Positions 8,349 to 18,096 of a stretch of 64,000 nucleotides of DNA are shown one piece after another (position 1 is the stretch's first letter; every line of letters starts with the position of its first letter). The position numbers and the translations under genes are program-made. The notes beneath the pieces are model-generated. The model searched no databases. It was not told the origin of the DNA and saw only the letters and a program-made list of their open reading frames with translations. Origin of the DNA: Cellulosimicrobium cellulans (GTDB taxonomy: Bacteria; Actinomycetota; Actinomycetes; Actinomycetales; Cellulomonadaceae); NCBI RefSeq assembly GCF_007679345.1, contig NZ_VEGH01000004.1, positions 248,001 through 312,000 of the forward strand. Reading direction: 5' to 3'.

Positions 8349-9902
8349 GTGGACGTCCGTGACCTCCTGGCGGCACCCGACCTCGGGCTGAGCGTCGTCG
8401 CCGCCGAGCCGGACGCGCTCGACCGCCCGGTGACCGCGGCCTACATCACCGACCTGCCGGACCCGTCGCGGTTCCTGTCGACCGGCGACGTGGTGCTCAC
8501 GAGCGGCCTGTGGCTCGACCGGCCGGACGGGGCGGCGACCTTCCTCGGCGCCCTGGCCCAGCAGAACGTGGCGGCGGTCGTCCTCGGGCTGATCGAGATC
8601 GGCGTGATCCCCGACGAGGTCATCGCGATCTGCCGGGCCCGCGGGCTGACCCTGCTCACCGTGTCGCCCGGCGTGTCGTTCCGCCGGATCGCCGACGAGA
8701 TCGCCGCCCGCCAGCCGGGCTCCGCCGCCGGGCTGGCGAACCGCACGATGCGGTTCAGCCGCCGGATCGCCGACACGGTGTCCCGCGGCGGGGGCGTCGC
8801 CGAGCTGCTGGCGCAGTTCACCACGGAGTTCGCGGTCGGCTGCTGGGTCATCGACGAGACCGGGATGCTGCTCGCCACCGCGGGCGCGGCACCGGACCGG
8901 GCCCAGGTCGCCGAGCAGTGGAACGCCGTCGTCGCCCGCGAGCACGACAAGCGCGTGATCCTGCCCGGGGAGGGGACGGAGCACGGGCCGGCCACGATCG
9001 TCCGCACGGGTGCCCGCGACCGGTCCGGGTTCTTCGGCTGCTGGGGCGACCACCGGTCGTTCTCGGACGAGGTGGCGCTCGCGCTGGACGCGGTCGTCGG
9101 CGCGCTGCGGGTCGAGATGGAGCTGGCCGCGCGCTGGCGCGAGACCCGGGACGCCCAGGTCGCCGCGCTGATCACGGCGATCCGCGACGCCGAGGCGTCG
9201 CCCGGCGCGATCTCGGCCCGGATGCGCCTGGAGGGCATGGCGCCGTCGGACGAGACGACGATCGTCGCGGCCCGGGTGGACGACCCCCGGTTCCCGCGCG
9301 CCGCCGTGCTCGAGATGCTGCAGCGCACGCTCACCGCCCGGGGCCACCGGGTGCTCGGCTGCCGGTTCGACGACCAGGCGATCCTGCTGGTCAACGGCGC
9401 CGGTGACGACGAGCGGCCGCTCGCCGAGCACCTGGCCGAGGAGTACCTGCTGCTGCTCGACGGGCGGCAGCTGCGGGTCGGCATGAGCGACCCGGTCAGC
9501 GGCGTCAGCCGGCTGAACTCGGCGATCGCCACGGCCGTCGAGCGCGTGCAGAACGCCTCGGGCCCCGAGCCGGTGGTGGTGTCGACGTCGCTGCACGTGC
9601 AGACGCACCGCGCGCTGCTGCGGATGCTGGGGGAGAGCACCCGGTCCGGCTACGCCCGCGAGGTGCTGGCGCCGCTGCTGTCGTACGACGAGCGGCACAA
9701 CGCGGACCTGGTGGGCACGCTGCGGGCGTTCCTCGACGGCGGCGGGGCGTGGCAGGAGACGGCCCGGCAGCTGCACCTGCACACGAACACGCTGCGCTAC
9801 CGGATCGCCCGCATCGAGGAGCTGACCAACCGCGACATGAGCACGATGTCGGACCGGGTCGACCTGTTCCTCGCGATGACCTGCCTGGACGAGACGGGCT
9901 GA
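8349..9902 (+). CDS. PucR family transcriptional regulator
   Basis: A 517-residue regulator. The N-terminal PucR domain (about 1-125) starts VRDLLAAPDLGLSVVA and contains DVVLTSG. The middle is a CdaR/GGDEF-like region. The C-terminus is the PucR helix-turn-helix with LHTNTLRYRIARIEELT. PucR-type proteins control purine catabolism in Bacillus and other uptake or catabolic genes elsewhere. It converges on the PPC-domain gene with a single base between stops. A TACACT box at 8310-8315 may be its -10 element. Together with the deaminase next door it suggests a nitrogenous heterocycle as inducer; this is inference. Confidence 0.9.
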   Translation: MDVRDLLAAPDLGLSVVAAEPDALDRPVTAAYITDLPDPSRFLSTGDVVLTSGLWLDRPDGAATFLGALAQQNVAAVVLGLIEIGVIPDEVIAICRARGLTLLTVSPGVSFRRIADEIAARQPGSAAGLANRTMRFSRRIADTVSRGGGVAELLAQFTTEFAVGCWVIDETGMLLATAGAAPDRAQVAEQWNAVVAREHDKRVILPGEGTEHGPATIVRTGARDRSGFFGCWGDHRSFSDEVALALDAVVGALRVEMELAARWRETRDAQVAALITAIRDAEASPGAISARMRLEGMAPSDETTIVAARVDDPRFPRAAVLEMLQRTLTARGHRVLGCRFDDQAILLVNGAGDDERPLAEHLAEEYLLLLDGRQLRVGMSDPVSGVSRLNSAIATAVERVQNASGPEPVVVSTSLHVQTHRALLRMLGESTRSGYAREVLAPLLSYDERHNADLVGTLRAFLDGGGAWQETARQLHLHTNTLRYRIARIEELTNRDMSTMSDRVDLFLAMTCLDETG

Positions 9903-9903
9903 T

Positions 9904-10362
9904 TCAGGCGAAGTGCATCGTGGGGATGCCGTACGCCTGCGGGTCCGGCACGCGCAGCAGCGCCGGCGCGACGACCTCCTCGACGAGCACCTCGACCGTG
10001 TAGTGCGTCTCGGCGCTCAGCACGTGCCCGGCGAACCCCGCCGCGGCGGCGTTCTTCACCCCGACGGCCAGGTGCAGGTGCGGCGTGGGGATCCCGGTCT
10101 CGGCGTCCCACAGGATCGTGCCGCTGCCGATGCCCTCGGTGTAGGTCACGGTGACCTCGTGGGGGAGCGGCGGCTCCTGGTCGGCGACCGGCACGTCGGC
10201 CGCGATGAACCGCGCGGTGCGGAACGCCCCCGAGAACACCGGGACGAAGCCCTGCCGGATGCCGTGCGCCCGGCACGCCTCCGTCAACGCCGCCAGCACC
10301 TCGTCGCCGGGTTCCAGCACGACCGCCACCCGCCGGCCGGTGGTCACCTCCGTGCTCCGCAC
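9904..10362 (-). CDS. PPC-domain (DUF296) protein
   Basis: A 152-residue single-domain PPC/DUF296 protein. This compact trimeric fold is shared with plant AT-hook proteins, but the bacterial members lack the AT hook. Visible landmarks are the opening VVLEPGDEVLAALTEACR, the HLHLAVG strand with two His, and the closing EVLVEEV. The His-rich centre may bind metal. The GTG start is 2 bases past the stop of the deaminase gene, so the two form one operon and this protein probably serves the same pathway. Its biochemical role is not established. Confidence 0.8.
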   Translation of the reverse strand: MRSTEVTTGRRVAVVLEPGDEVLAALTEACRAHGIRQGFVPVFSGAFRTARFIAADVPVADQEPPLPHEVTVTYTEGIGSGTILWDAETGIPTPHLHLAVGVKNAAAAGFAGHVLSAETHYTVEVLVEEVVAPALLRVPDPQAYGIPTMHFA

Positions 10363-10364
10363 GC

Positions 10365-11384
10365 TCAGACCTCCGCGGGGTCGAGGGCGAGGGCGGGCAC
10401 CGCGGCGCCGACCCGCTCGGCATGGGCGCGGATCTCGGCGAGCAGCGCGGCCTTGCCGGCGTCCGGCAGGAAGGACGACGCCACCGCGTTGGCGGCGAGC
10501 ACGCCCACCTGGTCCTCGGTGACGGTGCCGGCGGCGACCAGCGCGCGCACGTTGTCGTCCAGGTACCCGCCGAAGTACGCCGGGTCGTCGGAGTGCACGG
10601 AGGCGCGCAGACCCTCGTCGAGCATCACCGCGATCGGGTGGTCCGCCAGGTCGGGCCCGGCGGTCCGCAGCGCGAGGTTGGACAGCGGGCACACGGTCAG
10701 CGGCGTGCGGGTGGCGCGCAGGTGCGCGACCAGCTCGACGTCCTCCAGCGCGCGGTTGCCGTGGTCGATCCGCTCCGCGCCCAGGATGTCCAGCGCCTCC
10801 CAGACGTAGTCCGGCCCGCCCTCCTCGCCGGCGTGCGCGACGCGGCGCAGGCCCTCGGCGGCGGCGCGCTCGAACACGTCGCGGAACAGCGCCGGCGGGA
10901 AGCCGACCTCGCTGGAGTCCAGGCCGACGGCGATCAGGTGCTCGCGGTGCGGGAGCACGGCCTCCAGGGCGGCCATCGCGGCGTCCGGGCCGAGGTGCCG
11001 CAGGAAGCAGACGATCAGGCCGCCGGACATGCCGTGCGCGGCGCGGGCGTCGGCGAGCGCCGCGGACAGCCCGAGCAGCACGTCCTCGACCGGGACGCCG
11101 CGCCCGGTGTGCGACTGCGGGTCGACGAAGATCTCGGCGTGCCGGACCCCGGCCGCGGCGGCGCGGCCGAGGTACCGCGCGCCGAGGTCGTGGAAGTCCC
11201 GCCGGGTGCGCAGCACGTCGAGGTTCGCGTAGTACACGTCGAGGAAGTCCTGCAGGTCGCGGAACGGCGCGCCCCGGCCGGCGCCGGCGGGGACGGGCAG
11301 TCCGTTGCGGTCCGCCAGCACGCGGATGAGGTCGGCGTCGAGCGTGCCCTCGATGTGCACGTGCAGTTCAGCCGTCGGCCACAC
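10365..11384 (-). CDS. Adenosine/adenine deaminase family protein
   Basis: A 339-residue metal-dependent deaminase. The zinc ligands and catalytic residues are all visible: HVHIEG near the N-terminus, HAGEEGG, RIDHGNRALED and the SDDPAYFGGYLDDN segment. That last segment, with a GGY instead of a plain turn, resembles the adenine-deaminase branch more than classical adenosine deaminases, so adenine or a modified adenine may be the substrate. It begins with GTG and precedes the PPC gene. It is divergent from the NMT1-type ABC transporter and fits the purine theme set by PucR. Confidence 0.85.
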   Translation of the reverse strand: MWPTAELHVHIEGTLDADLIRVLADRNGLPVPAGAGRGAPFRDLQDFLDVYYANLDVLRTRRDFHDLGARYLGRAAAAGVRHAEIFVDPQSHTGRGVPVEDVLLGLSAALADARAAHGMSGGLIVCFLRHLGPDAAMAALEAVLPHREHLIAVGLDSSEVGFPPALFRDVFERAAAEGLRRVAHAGEEGGPDYVWEALDILGAERIDHGNRALEDVELVAHLRATRTPLTVCPLSNLALRTAGPDLADHPIAVMLDEGLRASVHSDDPAYFGGYLDDNVRALVAAGTVTEDQVGVLAANAVASSFLPDAGKAALLAEIRAHAERVGAAVPALALDPAEV

Positions 11385-11757
11385 GTCCTGCTCCCGGTCG
11401 TTCGTCGGTCGTCGCGGACAGGTGGTCCACGCTTGCCGGGAAGCCAACCACAGGCCCGTGGCCTGGGGCCTCGTGCGATCCACCAACGACCGGGCCGCGC
11501 CCCGGCGCCCGGTGCTGGGCGATCCGCCGGGCGCGCCGCCGCCGGCCCCCGCCGTGTGACGCGCAGGTGACGCGCTCGGTGGGTCGTACAACGGACCGCA
11601 CCGCCGGGGCGGCGGGAGTTCGGAGGATCCCACATGGCGACGGCGGAGGCCGGGCCTGTCGAATGGGGGCAGTCGCCGGGTCGCCCCGGTGCGACCCTCC
11701 CCCTGGCACCGCGGCCGCCCGAAGCTGCGGGCGCCGCACGACGTGAACGAGGTTGAC
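11385..11757. other. Divergent intergenic region of 373 bases
   Basis: This stretch separates the deaminase gene from the ABC transporter operon and must hold both promoters. I see no long palindrome and none of the conserved cores of the common riboswitches (thiamine, purine, SAM, ykkC). Its right third holds a short open frame with a strong ribosome binding site (listed separately). Confidence 0.5.
11634..11756 (+). CDS. Possible 40-residue leader peptide upstream of ABC operon
   Basis: An ATG preceded by CGGAGGATCCCAC, one of the best Shine-Dalgarno sites in the window, opens a 40-codon frame rich in Pro, Ala, Gly and Arg. Its TGA lies one base before the GTG of the substrate-binding protein gene, so the two would be translationally coupled. 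The composition does not look like a stable protein. It may be a regulatory leader, or a chance frame. Codon bias cannot decide over so short a span. Confidence 0.35.
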   Translation: MATAEAGPVEWGQSPGRPGATLPLAPRPPEAAGAARRERG

Positions 11758-12828
11758 GTGACCCGCTCCTTCACCGCGCGCCCCGGGCGCCGGATCGCCG
11801 GCCTCGCCGCCGCCGTGGCCGCCGCCGGCCTGCTGCTCTCGGCCTGCTCCTCGGACGACACCGCCGGCTCGGCCGGCGACGCGTCGGGCGCCGCCGAGTC
11901 GTTCGACGCCGTGAGCGTCCAGCTGTCCTGGCTGAAGAACCAGCAGTTCGCCGGTGAGTACCTCGCGGTGGAGGACGGCCTGTACACCGACGCCGGCTTC
12001 GCGGACGTGACGCTGACCGCGGGCGGCTCCTCGGCCACCAGCGCCGAGGCGGCCGTCGCCTCCGGCCAGGCGTTCGTCGGTCTGTCGTCCCCGCTGATCA
12101 CGGCCCCGGCGATCCAGAGCGGTGCCGCGCTGAAGATCGTCGGCGCGACGTACCAGCAGAACCCGTTCGCGCTCGTGTCGGCCGCGTCCGCCCCGATCGA
12201 GGGCCCGGACGACCTGGCCGGCACGACCATCGCGGTCTCCGACTCGAACACGCTGGTGTGGAACGCGTTCCTCGCGGCGAACGACATCGACGCGTCCGAG
12301 GTCACCACGGTCCCGCTGTCGGACACCTCCATGCTGACCACCGGCCAGGTGGACGGTTTCATCGGCTACACCACGACCGGGGCCGCCGCGCTGGCCGCGG
12401 CCGGCTTCGAGGCCACCGAGTTCCTGCTCGCCGAGAACGGCCTGCCGATGGTGGGCGAGGTGCTGGTCACCTCCCAGGAGGCCATCGACGAGCGTCCCGA
12501 GGAGGTCAAGGCGTTCCTGCTCGCCACGGCCGAGGGCTGGCGCGCCGCGCTGGACGACCCGGAGCGCGCGGTGGACCTGACCGTGAACACCTACGGCAAG
12601 GAGCAGCAGTACGACGCCGACGCGATCGCGCTGTCCTTCGACCGCCAGGCGACGCTGATCGAGTCCGACGAGACCGCCGCGAACGGCCTGCTCACGATCA
12701 GCGACGAGCTGCAGGAGGGCACCATCGCCTCGCTCGGCTACGCCGGGGTGGACATCACGGCCGACGAGCTGTTCGACCTGTCGCTGCTGGACGAGGTGTA
12801 CGCCGAGAACCCGGACCTGCTGTCGTGA
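11758..12828 (+). CDS. ABC transporter substrate-binding lipoprotein, NMT1/THI5-like
   Basis: A 356-residue lipoprotein. A basic N-terminus and hydrophobic helix end in the lipobox LLLSAC (about residues 29-34). The mature part starts with [19 protein letters not shown], the hallmark opening of NMT1/THI5-like binding proteins, which in characterised cases bind pyrimidines, riboflavin, taurine or related small molecules. GAGG lies 6 bases before the GTG. It is the first gene of a run in which each stop overlaps the next start. The ligand is probably what the downstream amidohydrolases process. Confidence 0.88.
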   Translation: MTRSFTARPGRRIAGLAAAVAAAGLLLSACSSDDTAGSAGDASGAAESFDAVSVQLSWLKNQQFAGEYLAVEDGLYTDAGFADVTLTAGGSSATSAEAAVASGQAFVGLSSPLITAPAIQSGAALKIVGATYQQNPFALVSAASAPIEGPDDLAGTTIAVSDSNTLVWNAFLAANDIDASEVTTVPLSDTSMLTTGQVDGFIGYTTTGAAALAAAGFEATEFLLAENGLPMVGEVLVTSQEAIDERPEEVKAFLLATAEGWRAALDDPERAVDLTVNTYGKEQQYDADAIALSFDRQATLIESDETAANGLLTISDELQEGTIASLGYAGVDITADELFDLSLLDEVYAENPDLLS

Positions 12829-13619
12829 CCGACCCCCAGACCACGCCCGGCATCGAGATCACCGGCCTCGGCAAGGAGTTCCGCTCCGGCCGCCGCTCGG
12901 TGACCGCGCTGGAGGACGTCACCCTGTCCACCCCGCGCGGGTCCTTCCTGTCGCTGCTCGGCCCGTCCGGCTGCGGCAAGTCGACGATCCTGCGCATCCT
13001 CGCCGGGCTCGAGACGCCGACGTCGGGCACGGTCGCCGTCAACGGCACGCCCGTCGCGACCGGCAAGCGCGCCGACGGCATGGGCATCGCGTTCCAGGAC
13101 CCCGCCCTGCTGCCGTGGCGCTCGGTGCAGAAGAACATCCGGCTGCCGCTGGAGATCCAGAAGCGGGCGGACGACGGGATCGTCGACGAGCTGATCGAGC
13201 TCGTCGGCCTGACCGGCTTCGAGAAGGCGCGCCCCGCGCACCTCTCGGGCGGCATGCGGCAGCGCGCGTCGATCGCCCGGGCGCTCGCGGTGCGGCCGGA
13301 CTTCCTGCTGCTGGACGAGCCGTTCGGCGCCCTCGACGACATGACCCGGCAGCGGCTGAACTTCGAGCTGCAGCGGATCTGGACCGAGCGGTCCGCGACG
13401 ACGCTGATGGTCACGCACGGCATCGCCGAGGCGGCCCTGCTGTCGGACTACGTGGCCGTGATGTCCGCGCGCCCGGGCCGGATCGTCGAGGTCGTCGAGA
13501 TCCCGTTCGAGCGCCCGCGCACGCCCGAGATGATGCGGACCCCGGAGTTCCACGAGGTGGTCGACCACCTGTCCGGCCTGCTGTTCGCCCCGGGGTCCGC
13601 GGGCAAGGGCGTCGAGTGA
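12825..13619 (+). CDS. ABC transporter ATP-binding protein
   Basis: A 264-residue ATPase of the nitrate/sulfonate/NMT1 importer class. Walker [10 protein letters not shown]-loop [10 protein letters not shown], signature LSGGMRQR, Walker B FLLLDEP and the switch His in MVTHGIAEA are all intact. The GTG start overlaps the stop of the binding-protein gene (GTGA), giving translational coupling. It energises the two permeases that follow. Confidence 0.93.
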   Translation: MTDPQTTPGIEITGLGKEFRSGRRSVTALEDVTLSTPRGSFLSLLGPSGCGKSTILRILAGLETPTSGTVAVNGTPVATGKRADGMGIAFQDPALLPWRSVQKNIRLPLEIQKRADDGIVDELIELVGLTGFEKARPAHLSGGMRQRASIARALAVRPDFLLLDEPFGALDDMTRQRLNFELQRIWTERSATTLMVTHGIAEAALLSDYVAVMSARPGRIVEVVEIPFERPRTPEMMRTPEFHEVVDHLSGLLFAPGSAGKGVE

Positions 13620-14401
13620 GCGTCGCCCTCGCGCGGTTCCGCGGCGCCCTGGCCCGCCCGTGGGTCGGCGGCACCGTCGGCATCGTGCTGCTGATCGCGC
13701 TGTGGTGGGCGATGACCGCCGGCCTGGAGAACAGCACCTCGTTCCCGTCCCCGGTCGACGTGGCCCGCTCGGCCGTCGCGGACGGCTGGCCGTTCTACGA
13801 GGCCAACGTCGTCCCGACCCTGACCCGCGCCGCCCAGGGCTACCTGTGGGGCAACCTGGCCGGCCTCGCGCTGGCGGCGGTCGTGCTGGTCGTGCCGCGG
13901 CTGGAGGACGTGATCACACAGCTCGGCGTGATCTCCGCGTGCCTGCCGGTCACCGCGATCGGCCCGATCGTCATGGTCATCTTCGGCGGCCGCGCCTCGG
14001 CGATCTTCCTGGGCGCCCTGCTCGTCTTCTTCACCACGCTCGTCGGCGCCATCCTCGGGATGCGCTCCGCGAGCCGCAGCTCGCTGGACCTCGTCGCCGC
14101 GTACGGCGGCGGCCGGTGGACGCAGATCCGCAAGGTCCAGCTCATGTCGGCGCTGCCGGCGATCGTCACCGCCCTGCAGGTGGCGGTCCCGGCAGCGCTG
14201 CTCGGCGCCGTCGTCGGGGAGTACCTCGGCGGCATCGACGCGGGCATCGGCGTGGCGCTCAACGCGGCGCAGCGCCAGATCCAGCCCGACCGCGTGTGGG
14301 CGCTGAGCATCCTGGCCGGTCTGATCGCGCTCGGCGGCTACGCGCTCGTCGGCCTGGTCGGGCGGGTCCTCACCCCCTGGGCGAAGGAGACGCGCGGATG
14401 A
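13616..14401 (+). CDS. ABC transporter permease, NMT1-type importer
   Basis: A 261-residue inner-membrane permease with about six hydrophobic segments. The cytoplasmic coupling loop ([22 protein letters not shown]) matches the EAA motif of the SsuC/TauC/ThiX class. It starts with GTG overlapping the ATPase stop. It is paired with a second, different permease, so the channel is probably a heterodimer. That is less usual for this class, where one permease often forms a homodimer. Confidence 0.9.
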   Translation: MSVALARFRGALARPWVGGTVGIVLLIALWWAMTAGLENSTSFPSPVDVARSAVADGWPFYEANVVPTLTRAAQGYLWGNLAGLALAAVVLVVPRLEDVITQLGVISACLPVTAIGPIVMVIFGGRASAIFLGALLVFFTTLVGAILGMRSASRSSLDLVAAYGGGRWTQIRKVQLMSALPAIVTALQVAVPAALLGAVVGEYLGGIDAGIGVALNAAQRQIQPDRVWALSILAGLIALGGYALVGLVGRVLTPWAKETRG

Positions 14402-15189
14402 GCGGCGGGACGGGGCGGTTCGTCGCCCGCCGGGTCTGGACGCTGGCGCTGGCGGTCGTCGTCGCGCTCGCGGTGTGGGTCGCCGTGCTCGAGGTGTTCG
14501 ACGTCAGCCCGCTCATCGGCAAGCGCCCGTGGGACGTGTTCGACTACGTCGTCACCGCGGAGGGCGCCGCCGACCACCGCGCGACCATCGCCGCCGACCT
14601 CGCGGTCACGGTCCGCGACGCCGGCATCGGGTACGTCGTCGGCCTGGCCGCGGCCTTCGGCCTCGCGGTCGTGTTCTGCGTGTCGCCCGTGCTGGAGCGG
14701 ATCGTCATGCCGACGGCGATGGTGCTGCGGTCGATCCCGCTCGTCGTGCTCACGCCGCTGATCACGCTGATCTTCGGCATCGGCCAGGCGGGCGTCACGG
14801 CGATCGTGATCCTCGTGGTGTTCCTGCCCGCGCTGGCGAACATCCTGTACGGCCTGCGCAGCGTCTCCGGCGAGCACCGGGACCTGGTGCTCGCCTACGG
14901 CGGCTCGTCGTGGACCGTGCTGCGCAAGGTGGCCCTGCCGGCGGCCGTGCCGTCCACGCTCGCCTCGGCGCGGATCGCCGTCCCGTCGGCCGTCACGGGC
15001 GCGATGATCGCCGAGTGGCTGTCGACCGGCGAGGGCCTGGGCGGGGCGATCTCGAAGGCCGCCGGCTCGTTCGGCTACGACGCGATGTGGGCGTCGGCGA
15101 TCACCGTCGCGGCGGTGACGATGCTCGCGTACGCGGTGCTGAGCGTCGTGGACACCCTGGTGCAGGAGCGGATCGGGCAGCTGTCGTGA
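14398..15189 (+). CDS. ABC transporter permease, second subunit
   Basis: A 263-residue permease with about six membrane segments and an EAA-type loop (LAYGGSSWTVLRKVALPAAVP). It is related to, but clearly distinct from, the preceding permease. The ATG overlaps that gene's stop (ATGA). It is the last transport gene before the hydrolase genes, and the overlap with the next GTG ties uptake to degradation. Confidence 0.9.
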   Translation: MSGGTGRFVARRVWTLALAVVVALAVWVAVLEVFDVSPLIGKRPWDVFDYVVTAEGAADHRATIAADLAVTVRDAGIGYVVGLAAAFGLAVVFCVSPVLERIVMPTAMVLRSIPLVVLTPLITLIFGIGQAGVTAIVILVVFLPALANILYGLRSVSGEHRDLVLAYGGSSWTVLRKVALPAAVPSTLASARIAVPSAVTGAMIAEWLSTGEGLGGAISKAAGSFGYDAMWASAITVAAVTMLAYAVLSVVDTLVQERIGQLS

Positions 15190-16814
15190 CCGACGTGACG
15201 CTGGTGCTGCGCGGCGGGACCGTCGTCGACGGCACCGGCGCCGCGCCGGTCGTCGCCGACGTCCTCGTCGCCGGCGACCGGGTCGCGGCCGTCGGCCCGG
15301 GCCTCGCCGCCACGGCCCCGGCCGCGGCGCGCGTGGTCGACGCCGCCGGGCTGGTCGTCGCGCCGGGGTTCATCGACGCGCACACCCACTCCGACGTCGT
15401 GCCGTTCATGGCCGAGCCGCAGCCGTTCAAGGTGCTGCAGGGCGTCACGACCGAGGTGGTGGGCAACTGCGGCAACTCCGCGGCCCCGCTGGTGGACGAG
15501 CGCGCGGTGGACCTGCACCGGCCGATCTCGTCGACCGCCGCCGCCGGGGTGTCCTCCTGGCCGCGCACGTTCGCCGGGTACCTGGACGCCGTCGAGGAGC
15601 ACGGCCCGACGACGCACGTCGCCTCGCTGGTCGGGCACCACACGCTGCGGATCAGCGCGAACGGCATGGCCGAGCGGCTGGCGCCGGGCGCGCTCGACCG
15701 GATGGTCGCGCTCGCGGACGCGGCGTTCGCCGACGGCGCGTTCGGGTTCTCGACCGGCCTGATCTACGCCCCCGGTGTGTACGCGGACACCGACGAGGTC
15801 GCCGCGCTCGCCGCCGTCGCCGCGCGCTGGGGCCGGCCCTACGCCACGCACATGCGGGACGAGGGCGACGGTCTGGCGGACTCGCTGGCCGAGACGTTCG
15901 ACGTCGCGCGTCGGACCGGGGTCCGGGTGCAGGTCTCGCACTGCAAGGCCGCGGGCCGGCGCAACCACGGCCGGTCGGGCGAGCTGCTGGCCGCGCTGCG
16001 CGCCGCGCGCGCGGACGGGGTCGACGTGCACGGCGACGCGTACCCGTACACGACGGGGGAGAGCTTCCTCACCGCGCTGCTGCCGGCCGAGGCGCAGGTG
16101 GGCGGCCGGGCGGAGCTGGTGCGCCGGCTGTCCGACCCGGCGACGCGCGCCGCGTTGGAGGCCCGGGCCCTCGCCGGCGGCCGGGGCGCCGGGTCGTGGA
16201 CCCAGACGACGCCCGGCGGCGTGCTGCTCAGCATGCACACCGACGCGGGCCTGCTCGGCCGGAGCGTCGCCGACGTGGCGGCCTCGCGCGAGGTCGGGCC
16301 CTGGGACGCCCTGTGCGACCTGGTGCTCGCCGACCCCGGCGCGATGATGGTCTACGAGCTGATGGCCGAGGACGACGTGCGGGCGATCCTCGCCGACCCG
16401 CTCATCGCGATCGGCTCGGACAACTCCGTGCCGGTCGGCAACGCGCACCAGCGCGGCTGGGGCTGCTTCCCGACGGTGCTCGGCCGGTACGTCCGGGACC
16501 TCGGCGTCCTCGACCTCGCGGAGGCGGTCCGGAAGATGACCTCGCTGACCGCCGACGCGCTCGGGCTGCCCGACCGCGGCCGGCTCGTGCCGGGCGCGAT
16601 CGCGGACGTGGCCGTGTTCGACCCGGCGACGGTCGGGCACCCCGGGACGCCGCAGCGGCCGTGGGAGCGGCCGACCGGCGTCGTGTGCACGGTGCTCGCC
16701 GGCACCGTCGTCGTGGACTGCGGGGAGTTCACCGGCGTGCGCGCCGGCCGGGTGCTGCGCGCGGGTCGGCCGGAGCCGGCCGGCCGCGCGGGCGCGGCGG
16801 GGGTCGGCGGGTGA
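15186..16814 (+). CDS. N-acyl-D-amino-acid deacylase-like amidohydrolase
   Basis: A 542-residue amidohydrolase of the D-aminoacylase type. It shows the metal-binding FIDAHTHSD, GVTTEVVGNCGNSAAPL, THMRDEGD and VSHCKAAGRRNHGRS segments, and the late Asp in IGSDNSVPVG. D-aminoacylases cut N-acyl groups from D-amino acids; relatives open hydantoin- or dihydropyrimidine-like amides. It is translationally coupled to the permease and to the PLP enzyme that follows, so its product is probably the next enzyme's substrate. Confidence 0.85.
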   Translation: MTDVTLVLRGGTVVDGTGAAPVVADVLVAGDRVAAVGPGLAATAPAAARVVDAAGLVVAPGFIDAHTHSDVVPFMAEPQPFKVLQGVTTEVVGNCGNSAAPLVDERAVDLHRPISSTAAAGVSSWPRTFAGYLDAVEEHGPTTHVASLVGHHTLRISANGMAERLAPGALDRMVALADAAFADGAFGFSTGLIYAPGVYADTDEVAALAAVAARWGRPYATHMRDEGDGLADSLAETFDVARRTGVRVQVSHCKAAGRRNHGRSGELLAALRAARADGVDVHGDAYPYTTGESFLTALLPAEAQVGGRAELVRRLSDPATRAALEARALAGGRGAGSWTQTTPGGVLLSMHTDAGLLGRSVADVAASREVGPWDALCDLVLADPGAMMVYELMAEDDVRAILADPLIAIGSDNSVPVGNAHQRGWGCFPTVLGRYVRDLGVLDLAEAVRKMTSLTADALGLPDRGRLVPGAIADVAVFDPATVGHPGTPQRPWERPTGVVCTVLAGTVVVDCGEFTGVRAGRVLRAGRPEPAGRAGAAGVGG

Positions 16815-18022
16815 CCGGCCAGCACGCCGCCCTGGCCGGGGCGGGCGCCGCCGTGGCGGCCGCGGACCTCGAGCTGCCCGCGATGCTGCTGCGGGACGAC
16901 GCGATCGCGCACAACGTCCGGACGATGGCCGACTGGTGCCGCGCCGCGGGCGTCCAGCTCGCCCCGCACGCCAAGACGCACATGTCCCGGGACCTGATCC
17001 GCCGGCAGACGGCCGCGGGGGCCTGGGGCTTCACGGCCGCGACCCCCGCGCAGGTCCGCACCCTCGCCGGCTGGGGCGTCGGCCGGGTGCTGCACGCGAA
17101 CGTCCTGGTCGACCGCGGGTCGATCGCCTGGGTCGCCGAGCACCTGCTCGCCGCCGGCTCCGGCACCGAGTACCTCTGCTACGTCGACAGCGACGCCGGT
17201 CTCGACCTGCTGCTCACCGAGCTCGACCGGCTCCGCCCCGACCGGCCGTTGCCGCTGCTGCTGGAGCTCGGGTTCCGCGGCGGGCGCACGGGCGTGCGGG
17301 ACGACGTCGCCGCGCTGGCGCTGGCCGGCCGGGTGGCGGGCGCGGAGCGCGTCCGGCTCGCGGGCGTCTCCGCGTTCGAGGGCCTGATGCCGGTGGGCGA
17401 CGACCCCGGCGCCCCGCCCGGGGCCGTAGACCTGCTGGCGAGGGTCCGGGCGCTGGTCACCGCGATCACCGAGGCCGGCCTCGTCGCGGGCGTGCCCGTG
17501 GTCACGGCCGGCGGCTCCTCGTACTTCGACCTGGTCGCGCGCGAGCTCGGCCCCGCGATGTGGGACCGCCCGGTCACGACCGTGCTGCGCTCCGGCTGCT
17601 ACGTCACGCACGACCACGGCGTCTACCGCCGCACCTCGCCCCTGGGCGCCGACCGGGGGACCGCGGCGCTGCGCCCGGCGTTCGAGCTGCGCGCGTCGGT
17701 GCTCTCGGCGCCGGAGGACGGGCTGGTGGTCGCCGGGTTCGGCCGCCGCGAGGCGCCGACCGACGACCGGCTGCCGGTCGTGCTCGGGGTCGCGGGCGAC
17801 GCGCCCGACGCCGCGGACGCGCCCGACGTGCGCCGCTGGGAGGTGACCGGCGTCAACGACCACCACGCCTTCCTCCGCGTCCCGCCGGGCACCCGCGTCG
17901 CCCCGGGTACCGTGCTCCGGCTGGGGATCAGCCACCCCTGCGGCGCGTTCGACCGGTGGCGGCACCTCCCGCTGGTGGACGCCGAGGACCGCGTCGTCGG
18001 CGAGATCACGCCCCGCCTCTAG
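16811..18022 (+). CDS. D-threonine aldolase / D-serine dehydratase-like PLP enzyme
   Basis: A 403-residue fold-type III PLP protein (alanine racemase N-terminal barrel). The PLP-binding Lys sits in LAPHAKTHMS (about residue 53). The C-terminus carries the DSD1-like metal site seen in D-threonine aldolase and eukaryotic-type D-serine dehydratase (NDHHAFL, then GISHPCGAFDRW with His and Cys). Expected reactions are aldol cleavage or dehydration of D-hydroxy-amino acids. Coupling to a D-aminoacylase-type gene supports a D-amino-acid intermediate. Confidence 0.83.
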   Translation: MTGQHAALAGAGAAVAAADLELPAMLLRDDAIAHNVRTMADWCRAAGVQLAPHAKTHMSRDLIRRQTAAGAWGFTAATPAQVRTLAGWGVGRVLHANVLVDRGSIAWVAEHLLAAGSGTEYLCYVDSDAGLDLLLTELDRLRPDRPLPLLLELGFRGGRTGVRDDVAALALAGRVAGAERVRLAGVSAFEGLMPVGDDPGAPPGAVDLLARVRALVTAITEAGLVAGVPVVTAGGSSYFDLVARELGPAMWDRPVTTVLRSGCYVTHDHGVYRRTSPLGADRGTAALRPAFELRASVLSAPEDGLVVAGFGRREAPTDDRLPVVLGVAGDAPDAADAPDVRRWEVTGVNDHHAFLRVPPGTRVAPGTVLRLGISHPCGAFDRWRHLPLVDAEDRVVGEITPRL

Positions 18023-18096
18023 GGCGCCGCTGCGCCCCCCGCCCACCGCCGGGGCCCGACCGGACCCGGCCCGCACCACCCGCGAAGGACCCCTTC

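Noticed and set aside
11385..11757. Riboswitch before the NMT1-type transporter
   Set aside because: I looked for the conserved cores of thiamine, purine, SAM and ykkC types and saw none; only the leader frame stands out.
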